19,880 bases of DNA, taken from an uncultured Saprospiraceae bacterium (GTDB taxonomy: Bacteria > Bacteroidota > Bacteroidia > Chitinophagales > Saprospiraceae). The translations under genes and the position numbers were made by a program. Of the stretch, positions 7,739 to 15,649 are shown piece after piece; the first letter of the stretch is position 1, and every line of letters begins with the position of its first letter. The stretch spans positions 1 through 19,880 of the forward strand of contig CALJKQ010000016.1 in the NCBI GenBank assembly GCA_937973565.1, in the 5' to 3' direction. The notes beneath the pieces are model-generated. The model saw only the letters and a list, made by a program, of their open reading frames with translations, ran no database searches and was not told the DNA's origin.

Positions 7739-8357
7739 AATATTTGCACAGTCATTGTTAATCATCTCTTTGGGATGCTTAAACCTCTATTCATTTGCCC
7801 AAAATCCGGTAAGTTCAACTTCTGCCAACCAGAATAGCGGGCAAGGACAAGAAAATAGCGACACTTCAACGTATGTTGCTCCCAAACGCAATACTTTTAA
7901 ATTATTGTTTAGCGGCAAACCCGGCAAGGCAGCCCTTTACTCTTTGATATTTCCTTCCGGAGGTCAGATTTACAATAAAAAATGGTTAAAAGTGCCACTA
8001 GCCCTGGGGGTAGATGGTTACTTCCTGTATAATTTGATCAATAAACAAAAAATATACAACGACTACAACGATATAGTAAATATCTACAACAACGGTGGCA
8101 CTTATCCTGACATTTCTGAGCAAGCTGCCTTAAATTTCAGAGCTGCTGCAAGAACCAACAGAGAGTATGCCTGGGTTTATTTTATTGTAGGGCACCTTGT
8201 AACAGTGTTTGATGCCTATGTTGACAGGCATTTAATGGATTTCGATATTTCTCCTGATTTAACTTTGATAGGTGGCCCTTCGGCAGGCATTAGCTTGACA
8301 ATACCTTTGAATCAGAAGAAGAAGCATCCTCCTCTGCCAGTATTTTCCACACCATAA
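7710..8357 (+). CDS. DUF5683 domain membrane protein
   Basis: The start is the ATG at 7710, inside the end of parB (29-base overlap). It gives 215 residues with a hydrophobic N-terminal segment (IFAQSLLIISLGCLNLYSFA, 11-30) that is a probable signal peptide or anchor. An in-frame extension back to 7581 would run inside parB without a signal sequence and is not favoured. The DUF5683 domain spans ~68-185, with KAALYSLIFPSGGQIYNKKWLKVP (73-96) and a second hydrophobic helix near 153-170. DUF5683 proteins are restricted to Bacteroidota and commonly follow parB; their function is unknown. The last 68 bases overlap the 3' end of the opposite-strand oxygenase gene. The usual downstream dapB is absent here. 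Confidence 0.85.
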   Translation: MTFSGKSINKIFAQSLLIISLGCLNLYSFAQNPVSSTSANQNSGQGQENSDTSTYVAPKRNTFKLLFSGKPGKAALYSLIFPSGGQIYNKKWLKVPLALGVDGYFLYNLINKQKIYNDYNDIVNIYNNGGTYPDISEQAALNFRAAARTNREYAWVYFIVGHLVTVFDAYVDRHLMDFDISPDLTLIGGPSAGISLTIPLNQKKKHPPLPVFSTP

Positions 8358-9546
8358 AAAGGCTTATGGCTGCATAAATGACAGCCACCATTACAGGTAA
8401 CCCATACCAGGAGTCCAATGTAAAACAGGCCCAGGTAATGATCCCGATTTTACCGGCTTCTCCCAAATAGCTGAGATATTGTCCATCCATCAAAGTACCA
8501 TAACTGAAAATATTGAGCATGATAAAAATACCGTACATCAACAATGCTGTATAGCTGAAGTGTTCGATTTGAGAAAAGAAATGGAACAACATTGCCAGGG
8601 TCAGGATCAATTGAATCCATGGCCACCACCGGGTACCCTCTGCATTTTCTTTGTTGTATTTTGACAGATCTTCCGGGGACTTCACTTCTTGCACCGGGTA
8701 AAGTTCCTGAACATCTTTTGGTCTCCATCCTGTTGGCATAAACCAGATTTTCAACTTATCCCCCCAACTTTTTGTGCGCCATGCATCTATGGTCATAAGC
8801 CAAAAATGCTGAAAATTAATCCAAAAAACATTCCAGGTTTTAACCGGTCTTTTTACTCCATAAACAGGTTTTACCTCATCGAGTTCTTTCTGAAATGTGC
8901 CAAACCACTTGTCCCATAAAATAAAGATCTGCCCATAGTTTTTGTCCAGGTAGATGTCATTTATTGCATGGTGAACCCTGTGATGGGATGGCGTAACAAT
9001 AATGTATTCCAGGAATCCCATTTTGTCGATGAGTCGGGTGTGATACCAGAATTGGGCAAATAAATGAATGGGGGCAATCAATCTTATTATTTCCGGAGGA
9101 ACACCCAAAATGGCTGCCGGTAGTAATAAGAAAGTAAAAAGGGCAAAAAAAGCTGAAAGGTTTTGTCTTAACGCGCATGCTAAATTGTATTCTTCACTAC
9201 TGTGGTGAATAATATGCCTGTTCCAAAAAATATTAACGGTATGCTCAAACCTGTGAATCCAATAACCTGAAAAGTCAAGTGCGATAAATGCTACTAAAAA
9301 TAACAACCAATGAGAATTGATCTGCAGCAAAGCCAGATTGTTGTAAAGCCATTCATAACTTACTACAGTGATAATGAGTCCCAGGATATCTTTTACCACA
9401 TTGGTAATACCCGAAGAAAGGCTGGTTATAGTGTCGTAAGCATTATAAACTTGTTTTTTTTGATAGATGCTAACACCAAATTCAATAGCCATCAGGACCA
9501 AAAAGCCGGGTATGGCATAACTAAGTGCAATTGCGTATTCTTTCAT
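8290..9546 (-). CDS. Sterol desaturase/fatty acid hydroxylase family protein, alkylglycerol monooxygenase-like
   Basis: A 418-residue membrane protein with the di-iron histidine motifs of the fatty-acid-hydroxylase superfamily: HRFEH (98-102), HIIHH (111-115) and SHHRVHH (187-193), plus His161 and His169. The stretches HHSSEEYNLACALRQ (114-128), TPSHHRVHH and DKNYGQIFILWDKWFGTF (201-218) closely resemble eukaryotic alkylglycerol monooxygenase (AGMO/TMEM195), which cleaves ether lipids with tetrahydrobiopterin and O2, and its bacterial relatives. At least two hydrophobic helices precede the motifs, and the tail (~308-402) adds several more. Substrate specificity is inferred from motif likeness. 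The C-terminus overlaps the DUF5683 gene by 68 bases on the opposite strand. Membership in the superfamily is secure; the AGMO-like activity is only moderately so. Confidence 0.85.
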   Translation of the reverse strand: MKEYAIALSYAIPGFLVLMAIEFGVSIYQKKQVYNAYDTITSLSSGITNVVKDILGLIITVVSYEWLYNNLALLQINSHWLLFLVAFIALDFSGYWIHRFEHTVNIFWNRHIIHHSSEEYNLACALRQNLSAFFALFTFLLLPAAILGVPPEIIRLIAPIHLFAQFWYHTRLIDKMGFLEYIIVTPSHHRVHHAINDIYLDKNYGQIFILWDKWFGTFQKELDEVKPVYGVKRPVKTWNVFWINFQHFWLMTIDAWRTKSWGDKLKIWFMPTGWRPKDVQELYPVQEVKSPEDLSKYNKENAEGTRWWPWIQLILTLAMLFHFFSQIEHFSYTALLMYGIFIMLNIFSYGTLMDGQYLSYLGEAGKIGIITWACFTLDSWYGLPVMVAVIYAAISLFMVWKILAEEDASSSDSKVLSS

Positions 9547-9556
9547 GAATTTTTCC

Positions 9557-9571
9557 TACATTTACAATGTA
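9557..9571. promoter_or_regulatory. Small perfect dyad in the divergent oxygenase/msrB intergenic region
   Basis: TACATT (9557-9562), TAC, AATGTA (9566-9571) form an exact 6-3-6 inverted repeat, 11 bases from the oxygenase start. It is short enough to arise by chance. It is recorded as a possible operator because it sits in the only non-coding space between the divergent genes. Confidence 0.2.
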
Positions 9572-9630
9572 TGATGCAATTTAAATAAAAACAAAGCAAG
9601 AAAAACAAGCGTTATTAAAAAAAAGATAAA

Positions 9631-10167
9631 ATGAGGCACATCACCATCCTTTTCATTCTGTTTTCTTTATTTTTTTCATGTAAAAGTTCAAAAAAAGGAC
9701 AAGAAAGTGCTCCGGATGTATACCAGCCCACTCTTGGTTTGAAAATCGTCAACCGGATGGGTGATACCATAGTGCCGGTTATTCTTACCGAAGATCAATG
9801 GAAAGCAAAATTAAGCCCCGAGGCTTACAGAGTGTTGAGGCAGAAAGGCACTGAGCCTGCATTTACAGGTGATCTATGGGATAATAAAAAAGATGGCCTG
9901 TATGTTTGCGCGGGTTGTGGTCAAGTATTATTCAGCAGCAATGCCAAATATGATTCTGGAACCGGGTGGCCCAGCTTTTTCAGACCTGATGATGAAAATC
10001 TCATCAAAAGAGACACAGATTATCATATTGGTTACCCAAGAACGGAAGTTATGTGTGCAAGATGCGGAGGTCATTTAGGCCATGTTTTTGAAGATGGCCC
10101 ACCCCCTACCGGATTGCGGTATTGTATCAATTCAGTCTCCCTTGGTTTTATTGAAAGTAAAGAATAA
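9631..10167 (+). CDS. msrB: Peptide methionine sulfoxide reductase B, lipoprotein form
   Basis: The 178-residue protein opens with a lipoprotein signal (MRHITILFILFSLFFSC, lipidated Cys17). The MsrB domain follows from ~50. Visible landmarks are LSPEAYRVLRQKGTEPAFTG (61-80), two zinc-binding CxxC pairs (C93/C96 and C142/C145), SGTGWPSFF (109-117), GHLGHVFEDGPPPTG (147-161) and RYCINS with catalytic Cys165. MsrB reduces methionine-R-sulfoxide, here presumably in oxidised envelope proteins because the enzyme is exported and lipid-anchored. Apart from the lipid, zinc and catalytic cysteines there is no further Cys, so the usual resolving cysteine is missing. It is divergent from the AGMO-like gene. 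Confidence 0.93.
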   Translation: MRHITILFILFSLFFSCKSSKKGQESAPDVYQPTLGLKIVNRMGDTIVPVILTEDQWKAKLSPEAYRVLRQKGTEPAFTGDLWDNKKDGLYVCAGCGQVLFSSNAKYDSGTGWPSFFRPDDENLIKRDTDYHIGYPRTEVMCARCGGHLGHVFEDGPPPTGLRYCINSVSLGFIESKE

Positions 10168-10217
10168 CACAGCACTTCTCATTCCTTAATCGTTTTGTAA
10201 CTGATTGAAGTTTAAAA

Positions 10218-10997
10218 ATGATTTTGAAGCATCTGTATTTCATCTCTTTTGTGTTGGTTTTGTCTTCATGCCAGAAGGATGAAACACAGACCAACATACT
10301 CAACGTTAATGATGAAATAGAGATTCATCTGTCACAAAAGCCCGCCGGGTCTCAAATCAACCCCAGTTTTATTGTATCAACTATTGATTCCGTTTCATGC
10401 ACCAATTCTGAATTGGTGGTTCAAAGCAACCTGGATAATCATACCTTTAATTTGAACATTTTGGGTGTTTGGGTATTTGGCAGCTGTAATCCGGGGCAAA
10501 CAAAACCGATATCAGAGACAGGATTCTTGTATGCGTCAGATGAATATGTGTTGAAAATGACACTAAAGAATTCTTTGACTTCTACCGGTAAATTAACCGT
10601 AACCAAAGATGAGATTTGTGTTTCTATGGACAAAACCGCCGGAATATCCATAGAAAATCAATGTATCAACAGGATATCCCAGGGAGGAGTTTGGGGTTAT
10701 ATAACATCTCACAATGATCAACAAAGAGCAGCCATCAACAACTTTATTACCCAGAATGCAAAATCTGCATTCGCTCCCATTTTCGGTAACTACGGACTAT
10801 TTATACTGGACGACAATCAACATGTAAGATTACAGAAGTCTGCTCAACCTACAGCTGAAAAAGGTCAGTATATATCACGGTATTTTGTGGTAGACAACTG
10901 GGATGTTTTTGTGCAAAAATTATCAGAATTCCTTAATGGTTTCCAAGATTATAGCATTAGATTGACCAATTTTGAAGGGAGCGTATTTGAGCGATAA
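10218..10997 (+). CDS. Lipoprotein of unknown function
   Basis: I do not recognise this 259-residue protein. It starts with a clear lipoprotein signal (MILKHLYFISFVLVLSSC, lipidated Cys18). The rest is soluble and mostly beta-rich in character, with four further cysteines (61, 90, 133, 148) that could form two disulfides in the periplasm or on the surface. The region ~168-250 looks more helical and ends GFQDYSIRLTNFEG. It lies 50 bases after msrB on the same strand and 66 bases before the threonine aldolase gene, so co-transcription with msrB is possible. No enzymatic motif is visible. Confidence 0.75.
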   Translation: MILKHLYFISFVLVLSSCQKDETQTNILNVNDEIEIHLSQKPAGSQINPSFIVSTIDSVSCTNSELVVQSNLDNHTFNLNILGVWVFGSCNPGQTKPISETGFLYASDEYVLKMTLKNSLTSTGKLTVTKDEICVSMDKTAGISIENQCINRISQGGVWGYITSHNDQQRAAINNFITQNAKSAFAPIFGNYGLFILDDNQHVRLQKSAQPTAEKGQYISRYFVVDNWDVFVQKLSEFLNGFQDYSIRLTNFEGSVFER

Positions 10998-11023
10998 ATC
11001 ATCACTTTTATCCTTCATTTTTT

Positions 11024-11031
11024 TACCTTTA
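11024..11031 (+). promoter_or_regulatory. Weak candidate -7 box for the threonine aldolase gene
   Basis: TACCTTTA differs from TAnnTTTG at one position and lies 32 bases before the ATG at 11064. No -33 TTG is present at normal spacing. Confidence 0.25.
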
Positions 11032-11063
11032 CAAAGCTCATTAAACCAGATAAATAAGCCATC

Positions 11064-12083
11064 ATGTTGATCAATCTCATTAGCGATACTGTTACCAAAC
11101 CCAGTCCGGAAATGTTGGAATATATGCACAACGCCCAGGTGGGTGATGATGTTTTTGGTGAAGACCCCACAGTAAATGAGCTTCAACAAAAAGTTGCCAA
11201 CATGTTTGGCAAAGAAGCGGCTCTTTTCTGCCCCTCCGGCACCATGACCAACCAGATCGCAATCAAAGTACATACCTCACCCCTGGAAGAGGTTATTTGT
11301 GATCACAATTCCCATATCTACCAGTACGAAGTGGGAGGATATGCCTTCCACAGTGGTATTGCTGTTTCACCCCTTGAAGGTATTTACGGCAAAATTACTG
11401 CTCAACAAATAGAAGAAGCCATCAGGCCTCAGACCGACTGGTTTCCAACTTCCAGTCTCGTTGTTTTGGAAAATTCGACCAATAAAGGGGGTGGAAATTA
11501 TTATACAGTTGACGAAGTAAAACCGATTCATCTGATGACCCGGCAAAAAGGATTAAAGCTTCACCTCGATGGAGCCCGCCTATTCAATGTTTTGGTTGAA
11601 ACAGGAGAAAATACCAAAGATGTTGGCAGCCTTTTTGACAGCATTTCCATTTGTCTTTCCAAAGGATTAGGAACCCCGGTAGGTAGTGTCTTAACCGGAT
11701 CAAAAGAATTTATTGCAAAAGCCAGAAAGGTAAGAAAGGTAATGGGCGGAGGAATGCGTCAGGCCGGTTATTTGGCCGCTGCCGGAATCTATGCTCTTGA
11801 CCATCATATTCAGGATCTGAAGCGCGACAACAGAAATGCTTTGTTGGTAAGCAAGTATTTGGAGAAAACTCCATGGGTTGATCATATCCTGCCCGTCAAG
11901 ACAAATATTATCATTTTCTATCTAATTGATGCTTTCAATTCTGCTCAAATTGTGAATCTGCTGAAAGAAAATGGCATACAATCATCTCCTTTTGGCAACA
12001 AAGCAGTTAGGTTGGTTTTCCACAGAGATATAAGCGATTCTATGATGGAAGCACTCATTGAAAGGATTCAAAATCTGGCCTGA
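11064..12083 (+). CDS. ltaE: Low-specificity L-threonine aldolase (PLP enzyme)
   Basis: This 339-residue fold-type I PLP enzyme begins INLISDTVTKPSPEMLEYM and carries the threonine aldolase landmarks: VGDDVFGEDPTVNELQ (26-41), the cofactor-phosphate segment CPSGTMTNQ (56-64), CDHNSHIY (79-86) with the ring-stacking His, LHLDGAR (166-172) with Asp169 contacting the pyridine nitrogen, and SKGLGTPVGS (199-208) with the Schiff-base Lys200. It cleaves L-threonine or L-allo-threonine to glycine and acetaldehyde in the cytoplasm. The length matches the family. Its stop is 6 bases from the stop of the convergent DUF3810 gene. Confidence 0.92.
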   Translation: MLINLISDTVTKPSPEMLEYMHNAQVGDDVFGEDPTVNELQQKVANMFGKEAALFCPSGTMTNQIAIKVHTSPLEEVICDHNSHIYQYEVGGYAFHSGIAVSPLEGIYGKITAQQIEEAIRPQTDWFPTSSLVVLENSTNKGGGNYYTVDEVKPIHLMTRQKGLKLHLDGARLFNVLVETGENTKDVGSLFDSISICLSKGLGTPVGSVLTGSKEFIAKARKVRKVMGGGMRQAGYLAAAGIYALDHHIQDLKRDNRNALLVSKYLEKTPWVDHILPVKTNIIIFYLIDAFNSAQIVNLLKENGIQSSPFGNKAVRLVFHRDISDSMMEALIERIQNLA

Positions 12084-12089
12084 AGGCAG

Positions 12090-13202
12090 TCAAATACCCC
12101 ATTTCTGCTTGATGTCTGGATCCAGCGAACTTTCCTTCCAGGCTTTAAACATCAGCAATATTTTATCATAGTTCATCAATCCATCTTTGAGGCCATTGGC
12201 CTTCAGATAAGTATCGTAAATCTTATCCCTGATTACAGGCATAAGTTCAGGATAACGGTCAAGTGCTTTGTATAACACGTTCAAATCTTTCCTGATAAAA
12301 ATGGGCCTCGCAAATGCAATTTGATAATAAGAAAAGATAGCTGATCTTCGAAGATCAGCATTCAAATATCGCCAATACGTTAGTAATCCCGCATACTGTA
12401 CGAAAGTATTCTCAGATCTGAGGCATGTTATCATAGCTATAAAATTGCAATCCGCTTCGCCGGTTATGCCATTAGCATGTCCCAATTCATGAGCCATCAC
12501 AAAAGGAGCGTGAAAATGAGCAAGTCCCGGATCATAATGCCCTTCCCCACTGAATGGCAGGTAAATGCCGGCCGTAGAGAAAATCAGAAGAGAACCTGCC
12601 GGGTACAAGGGTCTTACCCTTACATTTTTATAGGATTTGATGTTCCAATTTTCCAATGTTGAGGCTACATCAGATTGTAACAGACTTTCGAGTTGCCTTG
12701 GCTTTAGGTTAACCGGTATGGCAATAGTATCGTTTTCCCAGAAGGTTTTTCTGCAGCTGCGCATCTTATTTTCAACCCACCTTATTTCATTGATGAGGTA
12801 TGTTGAATCTATTTGCACTTCAGAAAAATGAAGCCGTGAAGAAAGATTGGGAGCTTTGTATAATAAGCCCCAGCTGAGATAAAACCAGCAATAGATAAAT
12901 AAAAACACTACTATTGGAAAAACAATAATTTTAACGACGGCTGAACTTAGATGGGCTATTCTTTTCTTCCACTGCCAATAAACCCAAAATACAAAAACCG
13001 GAACCACTATATAGATGGCAGCCATCGGTAAATAATACAGTGTTAACGCATATATAGACCTTATTGCCGGAAAGATGAATGCATAATAATAATGTTCAAC
13101 GGCATATGCTGTAGTGGTGAGTACCACAATTGTACAAAAAAATAAGGCCAGCAGTATACGATAGTTTTCTTTCATCGACAGAAAAAAGTCAGGGGTTTTC
13201 AC
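12090..13202 (-). CDS. DUF3810 family membrane zinc metallopeptidase-like protein
   Basis: This 370-residue protein has three N-terminal membrane helices (~17-35, 55-75 and 90-112) followed by a soluble domain. The gluzincin zinc motif MAHELGH (236-242) is followed by ITGEADCNF, where Glu249 is the probable third ligand. This spacing is that of DUF3810 proteins, which are widespread in Bacteroidota and predicted to be membrane-bound peptidases of unknown substrate. The conserved GIYLPFSGEG stretch (212-221) precedes the active site. The start could also be Met10 (13175). It lies 26 bases downstream of the small exported-protein gene on the same strand, so the two may share a transcript. Confidence 0.85.
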   Translation of the reverse strand: MKTPDFFLSMKENYRILLALFFCTIVVLTTTAYAVEHYYYAFIFPAIRSIYALTLYYLPMAAIYIVVPVFVFWVYWQWKKRIAHLSSAVVKIIVFPIVVFLFIYCWFYLSWGLLYKAPNLSSRLHFSEVQIDSTYLINEIRWVENKMRSCRKTFWENDTIAIPVNLKPRQLESLLQSDVASTLENWNIKSYKNVRVRPLYPAGSLLIFSTAGIYLPFSGEGHYDPGLAHFHAPFVMAHELGHANGITGEADCNFIAMITCLRSENTFVQYAGLLTYWRYLNADLRRSAIFSYYQIAFARPIFIRKDLNVLYKALDRYPELMPVIRDKIYDTYLKANGLKDGLMNYDKILLMFKAWKESSLDPDIKQKWGI

Positions 13203-13228
13203 TAAGTCATTTCATTTTACAATGTTTT

Positions 13229-13813
13229 TCATTCCCATGCAACAGAATGAAGGAAAGTATCGATATTGTCATTCAGGCTCTTTTCAATGGTTGAAAATAC
13301 AGTGGCAGTAATGAGGCAGTTTTTGTAAATGATAACTTTACCCTTTACAGCCTGTCTGCTTTTAGCATCCTCTAATCTGAATATCCTCACATGTCTTCCT
13401 TCGGGTGCTTCATTTTCATAAATGATTTTACACTTCAAATTGTCGCTCAGGGCCACAATGGTTTCGTGCAATGACAACGCTATCAGGTCAACACTGTCTT
13501 CAGGGAATGTAAATTCAGGGTATTGAACCCACTGAGCAGAATAAAGGAAATTTTTATCTTCTGGTGTCGGGGCATAGGTCAAAGAAACAGAAGGCAAGGT
13601 ACCCAGTTGGGTATATAAATCTTTTTTGTCTTCACGAGGAGCATCCGGAAACGAGACCGATACCAGATGATTACCCAGCGTATATCGCTTCCAACTATTT
13701 TGACCGTGGAGGAATAATCCCGAAAATAAAAAAACAAAAAAGAAGCATAAAGTAAATACCCTGAATTGAGTATACTTGCATACCTTTAAAAAATGGTTAG
13801 TCGGAATATTCAT
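13229..13813 (-). CDS. Small exported protein of unknown function
   Basis: At 194 residues, this has a rather long N-region and a hydrophobic core at ~19-35 (VFTLCFFFVFLFSGLFL), with probable signal cleavage near HG-QN (37-38). The mature part begins WKRYTLGNHLVSVSFPDAPRED, a beta-strand pattern (xxxSVxFPxxPxxx) seen in small exported Bacteroidota proteins with a PsbP/Mog1-like fold. That fold assignment is a guess. There are no catalytic motifs. It is the first gene of a probable two-gene unit with the DUF3810 protein and is divergent from the WG-repeat lipoprotein. Confidence 0.75.
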   Translation of the reverse strand: MNIPTNHFLKVCKYTQFRVFTLCFFFVFLFSGLFLHGQNSWKRYTLGNHLVSVSFPDAPREDKKDLYTQLGTLPSVSLTYAPTPEDKNFLYSAQWVQYPEFTFPEDSVDLIALSLHETIVALSDNLKCKIIYENEAPEGRHVRIFRLEDAKSRQAVKGKVIIYKNCLITATVFSTIEKSLNDNIDTFLHSVAWE

Positions 13814-13821
13814 GTGTACAA

Positions 13822-13829
13822 CAAATATA
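13822..13829 (-). promoter_or_regulatory. -7 box immediately upstream of the exported-protein gene
   Basis: The minus strand reads TATATTTG, a perfect TAnnTTTG, ending only 8 bases before the start at 13813. If used, the transcript would have almost no leader. A TTTG lies 16 bases upstream of the box, slightly short of normal spacing. Confidence 0.4.
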
Positions 13830-13862
13830 AGTCAAAGTTTTAATACAAATTTCTGAAAATCA

Positions 13863-15059
13863 ATGAAGAGTTACTACACAACTAAACGAATGAAAGTCAA
13901 AATATCGCTGCAGAGACTTTTATTTATTCTTTTTTTAACAGGGTTTTTGGTATCCTGTAAGCAGGATTTAGATAAGGCAGTGCCTGAACAAGGGGAAGAA
14001 AAGGCCTGGTTAGAAGATTATGCACCCTCTGATTTTATTTGGGGTTATATCGATACTATGGGATTGTTTGCCTTAACCCCAAGATATGATGATGCCAGAG
14101 ACTTTTGTGAAGGCCTGGCTGCCGTAAACCTCAATGGTAAATGGGGCTATACCGATAAGTTTGGAAAACTGATCGTAGAAAACAAGTACATGACTTGTGC
14201 AGATTTTTCGGGTGGAGTAGCCCTTGTACAAAATTTTAATAAAAAATATCAATACATAGACACGCAGGGAAAAGTAATATTTGATTGCCCGGGAGATGAA
14301 TGCAGGAGTTTTGTTAATGGCAACGCAGTTTTCATTGTCAATGAGGCCTACGGTATCATCGATGCCAAAGGAAAAATTTTAGTCCCTGCACGATTTCAGG
14401 ATCTCCGTTTCGGAGCACCTGGTCAACTCATAGCCAAACAAGGCAACCGGGAAGGAGTTATCGACACTGAGGGTAATTGGGTGATTCCTGCTAAACCTGC
14501 AACCGTAAAGTGGGCTGACCAAGGGCTCTATCTGATAAAAGAAAACAACGAATATCATTACTGGACTATGAAAGGAGACAAATTTGGTGGCAACTACACC
14601 AAGGCAAGTGTGTTTGAAAATAATTTTGCGATCGTTCAAAAAAATGGTTTGTTTTCAATTGTTGATAACAGATTAAAGGAAAGCTATAAAACCAACAAAA
14701 AATTAACCAGTGCAGGAAGTGGTTTTTGGGTAGAATGGCAAAATGATACATCAGGTGTTGTTATAAATCATGCAGGTAAGCCCTTTTGCGAAAAACCATA
14801 CAAGGCTTTTCTTAAGTTTGCAGAAGGTACTTTGGGCATAATGGAGGGTGAAAACTGGGGGTACATTGGAGGGGATTGCAGAGAAATGGTCGCCCCTTCC
14901 CTGCCACTTGCCTGGGATTGTATTGGTGGAAGAATTCGGTTTATTAGTCAGGCTGGATATGGATTTCTAGATAAAGATGGGAAGGTAGTAATAGTTCCTA
15001 AATTTCCGGAAGCAAGAGATTTTAAAGAGAATTTGGCAAGAGCGGCCATTTTCAGATAA
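13863..15059 (+). CDS. WG-repeat (KWG) lipoprotein
   Basis: This 398-residue protein has a lipoprotein signal peptide; the lipobox FLVSC gives lipidated Cys32. The start may be ATG 13863 or the in-frame ATG at 13890, which shortens the N-region by 9 residues. The mature part is built of WG-type beta-repeats at about 59, 93, 129, 162, 196, 261, 331 and 365, each with the pattern (K/N)WGYIDxxGKxxxxPxYxxAxxFxxGLAxV, best seen in residues 93-122 and 365-394. Such repeats form beta-propeller-like or solenoid surfaces for binding and are common in Bacteroidota envelope lipoproteins. The ligand is unknown. It precedes the ECF sigma factor by 40 bases but a separate promoter appears to lie between them. 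Confidence 0.85.
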   Translation: MKSYYTTKRMKVKISLQRLLFILFLTGFLVSCKQDLDKAVPEQGEEKAWLEDYAPSDFIWGYIDTMGLFALTPRYDDARDFCEGLAAVNLNGKWGYTDKFGKLIVENKYMTCADFSGGVALVQNFNKKYQYIDTQGKVIFDCPGDECRSFVNGNAVFIVNEAYGIIDAKGKILVPARFQDLRFGAPGQLIAKQGNREGVIDTEGNWVIPAKPATVKWADQGLYLIKENNEYHYWTMKGDKFGGNYTKASVFENNFAIVQKNGLFSIVDNRLKESYKTNKKLTSAGSGFWVEWQNDTSGVVINHAGKPFCEKPYKAFLKFAEGTLGIMEGENWGYIGGDCREMVAPSLPLAWDCIGGRIRFISQAGYGFLDKDGKVVIVPKFPEARDFKENLARAAIFR

Positions 15060-15064
15060 TATTT

Positions 15065-15091
15065 TGTAACCAAAGCCCCGCCTATTGCGTA
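15065..15091 (+). promoter_or_regulatory. Candidate ECF-type promoter for the sigma factor gene
   Basis: TGTAAC (15065-15070), a 17-base spacer, then CGTA (15088-15091) resemble the AAC / CGT pattern recognised by many extracytoplasmic-function sigma factors, and the Bacteroidota -33/-7 pattern is absent here. Initiation would fall around 15096-15100, right at the ATG at 15100. This suggests autoregulation; it is inferred from a single site. Confidence 0.4.
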
Positions 15092-15099
15092 ACGGTGGT

Positions 15100-15639
15100 A
15101 TGTTGTCGGAAACTGAAATTATTGCGGGCCTTTTAAAGGGTGATAGCCGTATGACTACAAAGTTTGTGGAAGGTTATTCCGGCTACATTTACAATGTTTG
15201 CAATAAGATACTCAGGTCCTGGCAAGAATCAGAAGAAGCTACACAGGACGCTTGTATAAAGGTTATCAATAAGATTCAGGACTACAATACTACATCACCT
15301 TTTAAAGCTTGGATTTTCACCATTGCTTACCGCACGGCAATTGACTATAAAAGAAAACAAAAGAAATTTGCAGATCCTGAAATACTTCAAAACCAAGCCG
15401 GTCATATGGATACCGGCTCTTATTATGAGGCTGATGAAAACAAAAAAAAGATAGCCTCTTTATTGTCACACCTCGATGAAGAAGATGCTGCCCTGGTTCA
15501 ACTCTACTACCTCAATGAGTTGAGCGTGAAGGAAATAGTTGAGGCGACAGGACTTACAGAAAGCAATATAAAAATTAAATTATTTCGGGCGAGAAGAGAA
15601 ATGGCCAGACATATTGACAAATATTTTGATACCCCTTAA
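15100..15639 (+). CDS. ECF-family RNA polymerase sigma factor
   Basis: From the ATG at 15100 the protein has 179 residues, normal for an ECF sigma factor. An upstream in-frame TTG (15085) would add MRNGG but lies before the likely transcription start, so ATG is preferred. Region 2 (~20-88) includes the core-binding and -10 recognition helices (YIYNVCNKIL, ATQDACIKVINKI, FKAWIFTIAYRTAIDYKRK). Region 4 (~120-172) includes a helix-turn-helix (LSVKEIVEATGLTESNIKIKLFRARREM) for -35 binding. There is no sigma-3 domain. The next gene begins 10 bases later and encodes a small membrane protein, the usual position for an anti-sigma factor. The signal sensed is unknown. Confidence 0.92.
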   Translation: MLSETEIIAGLLKGDSRMTTKFVEGYSGYIYNVCNKILRSWQESEEATQDACIKVINKIQDYNTTSPFKAWIFTIAYRTAIDYKRKQKKFADPEILQNQAGHMDTGSYYEADENKKKIASLLSHLDEEDAALVQLYYLNELSVKEIVEATGLTESNIKIKLFRARREMARHIDKYFDTP

Positions 15640-15649
15640 ATTTGTATTC

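Noticed and set aside
13863..15059. DNA-level tandem repeats in the WG-repeat gene
   Set aside because: The repetition is in the protein pattern only; the DNA units are diverged, so no recent repeat expansion is visible.
15085..15099. TTG start for the ECF sigma factor
   Set aside because: It lies upstream of the predicted transcription start from the TGTAAC/CGTA promoter, and ATG at 15100 gives a normal ECF length.
15614..15649. Earlier ATG for the candidate anti-sigma gene
   Set aside because: It would overlap the end of the sigma gene and add an odd hydrophobic stretch before the conserved-looking MEELMIKYLDG start.
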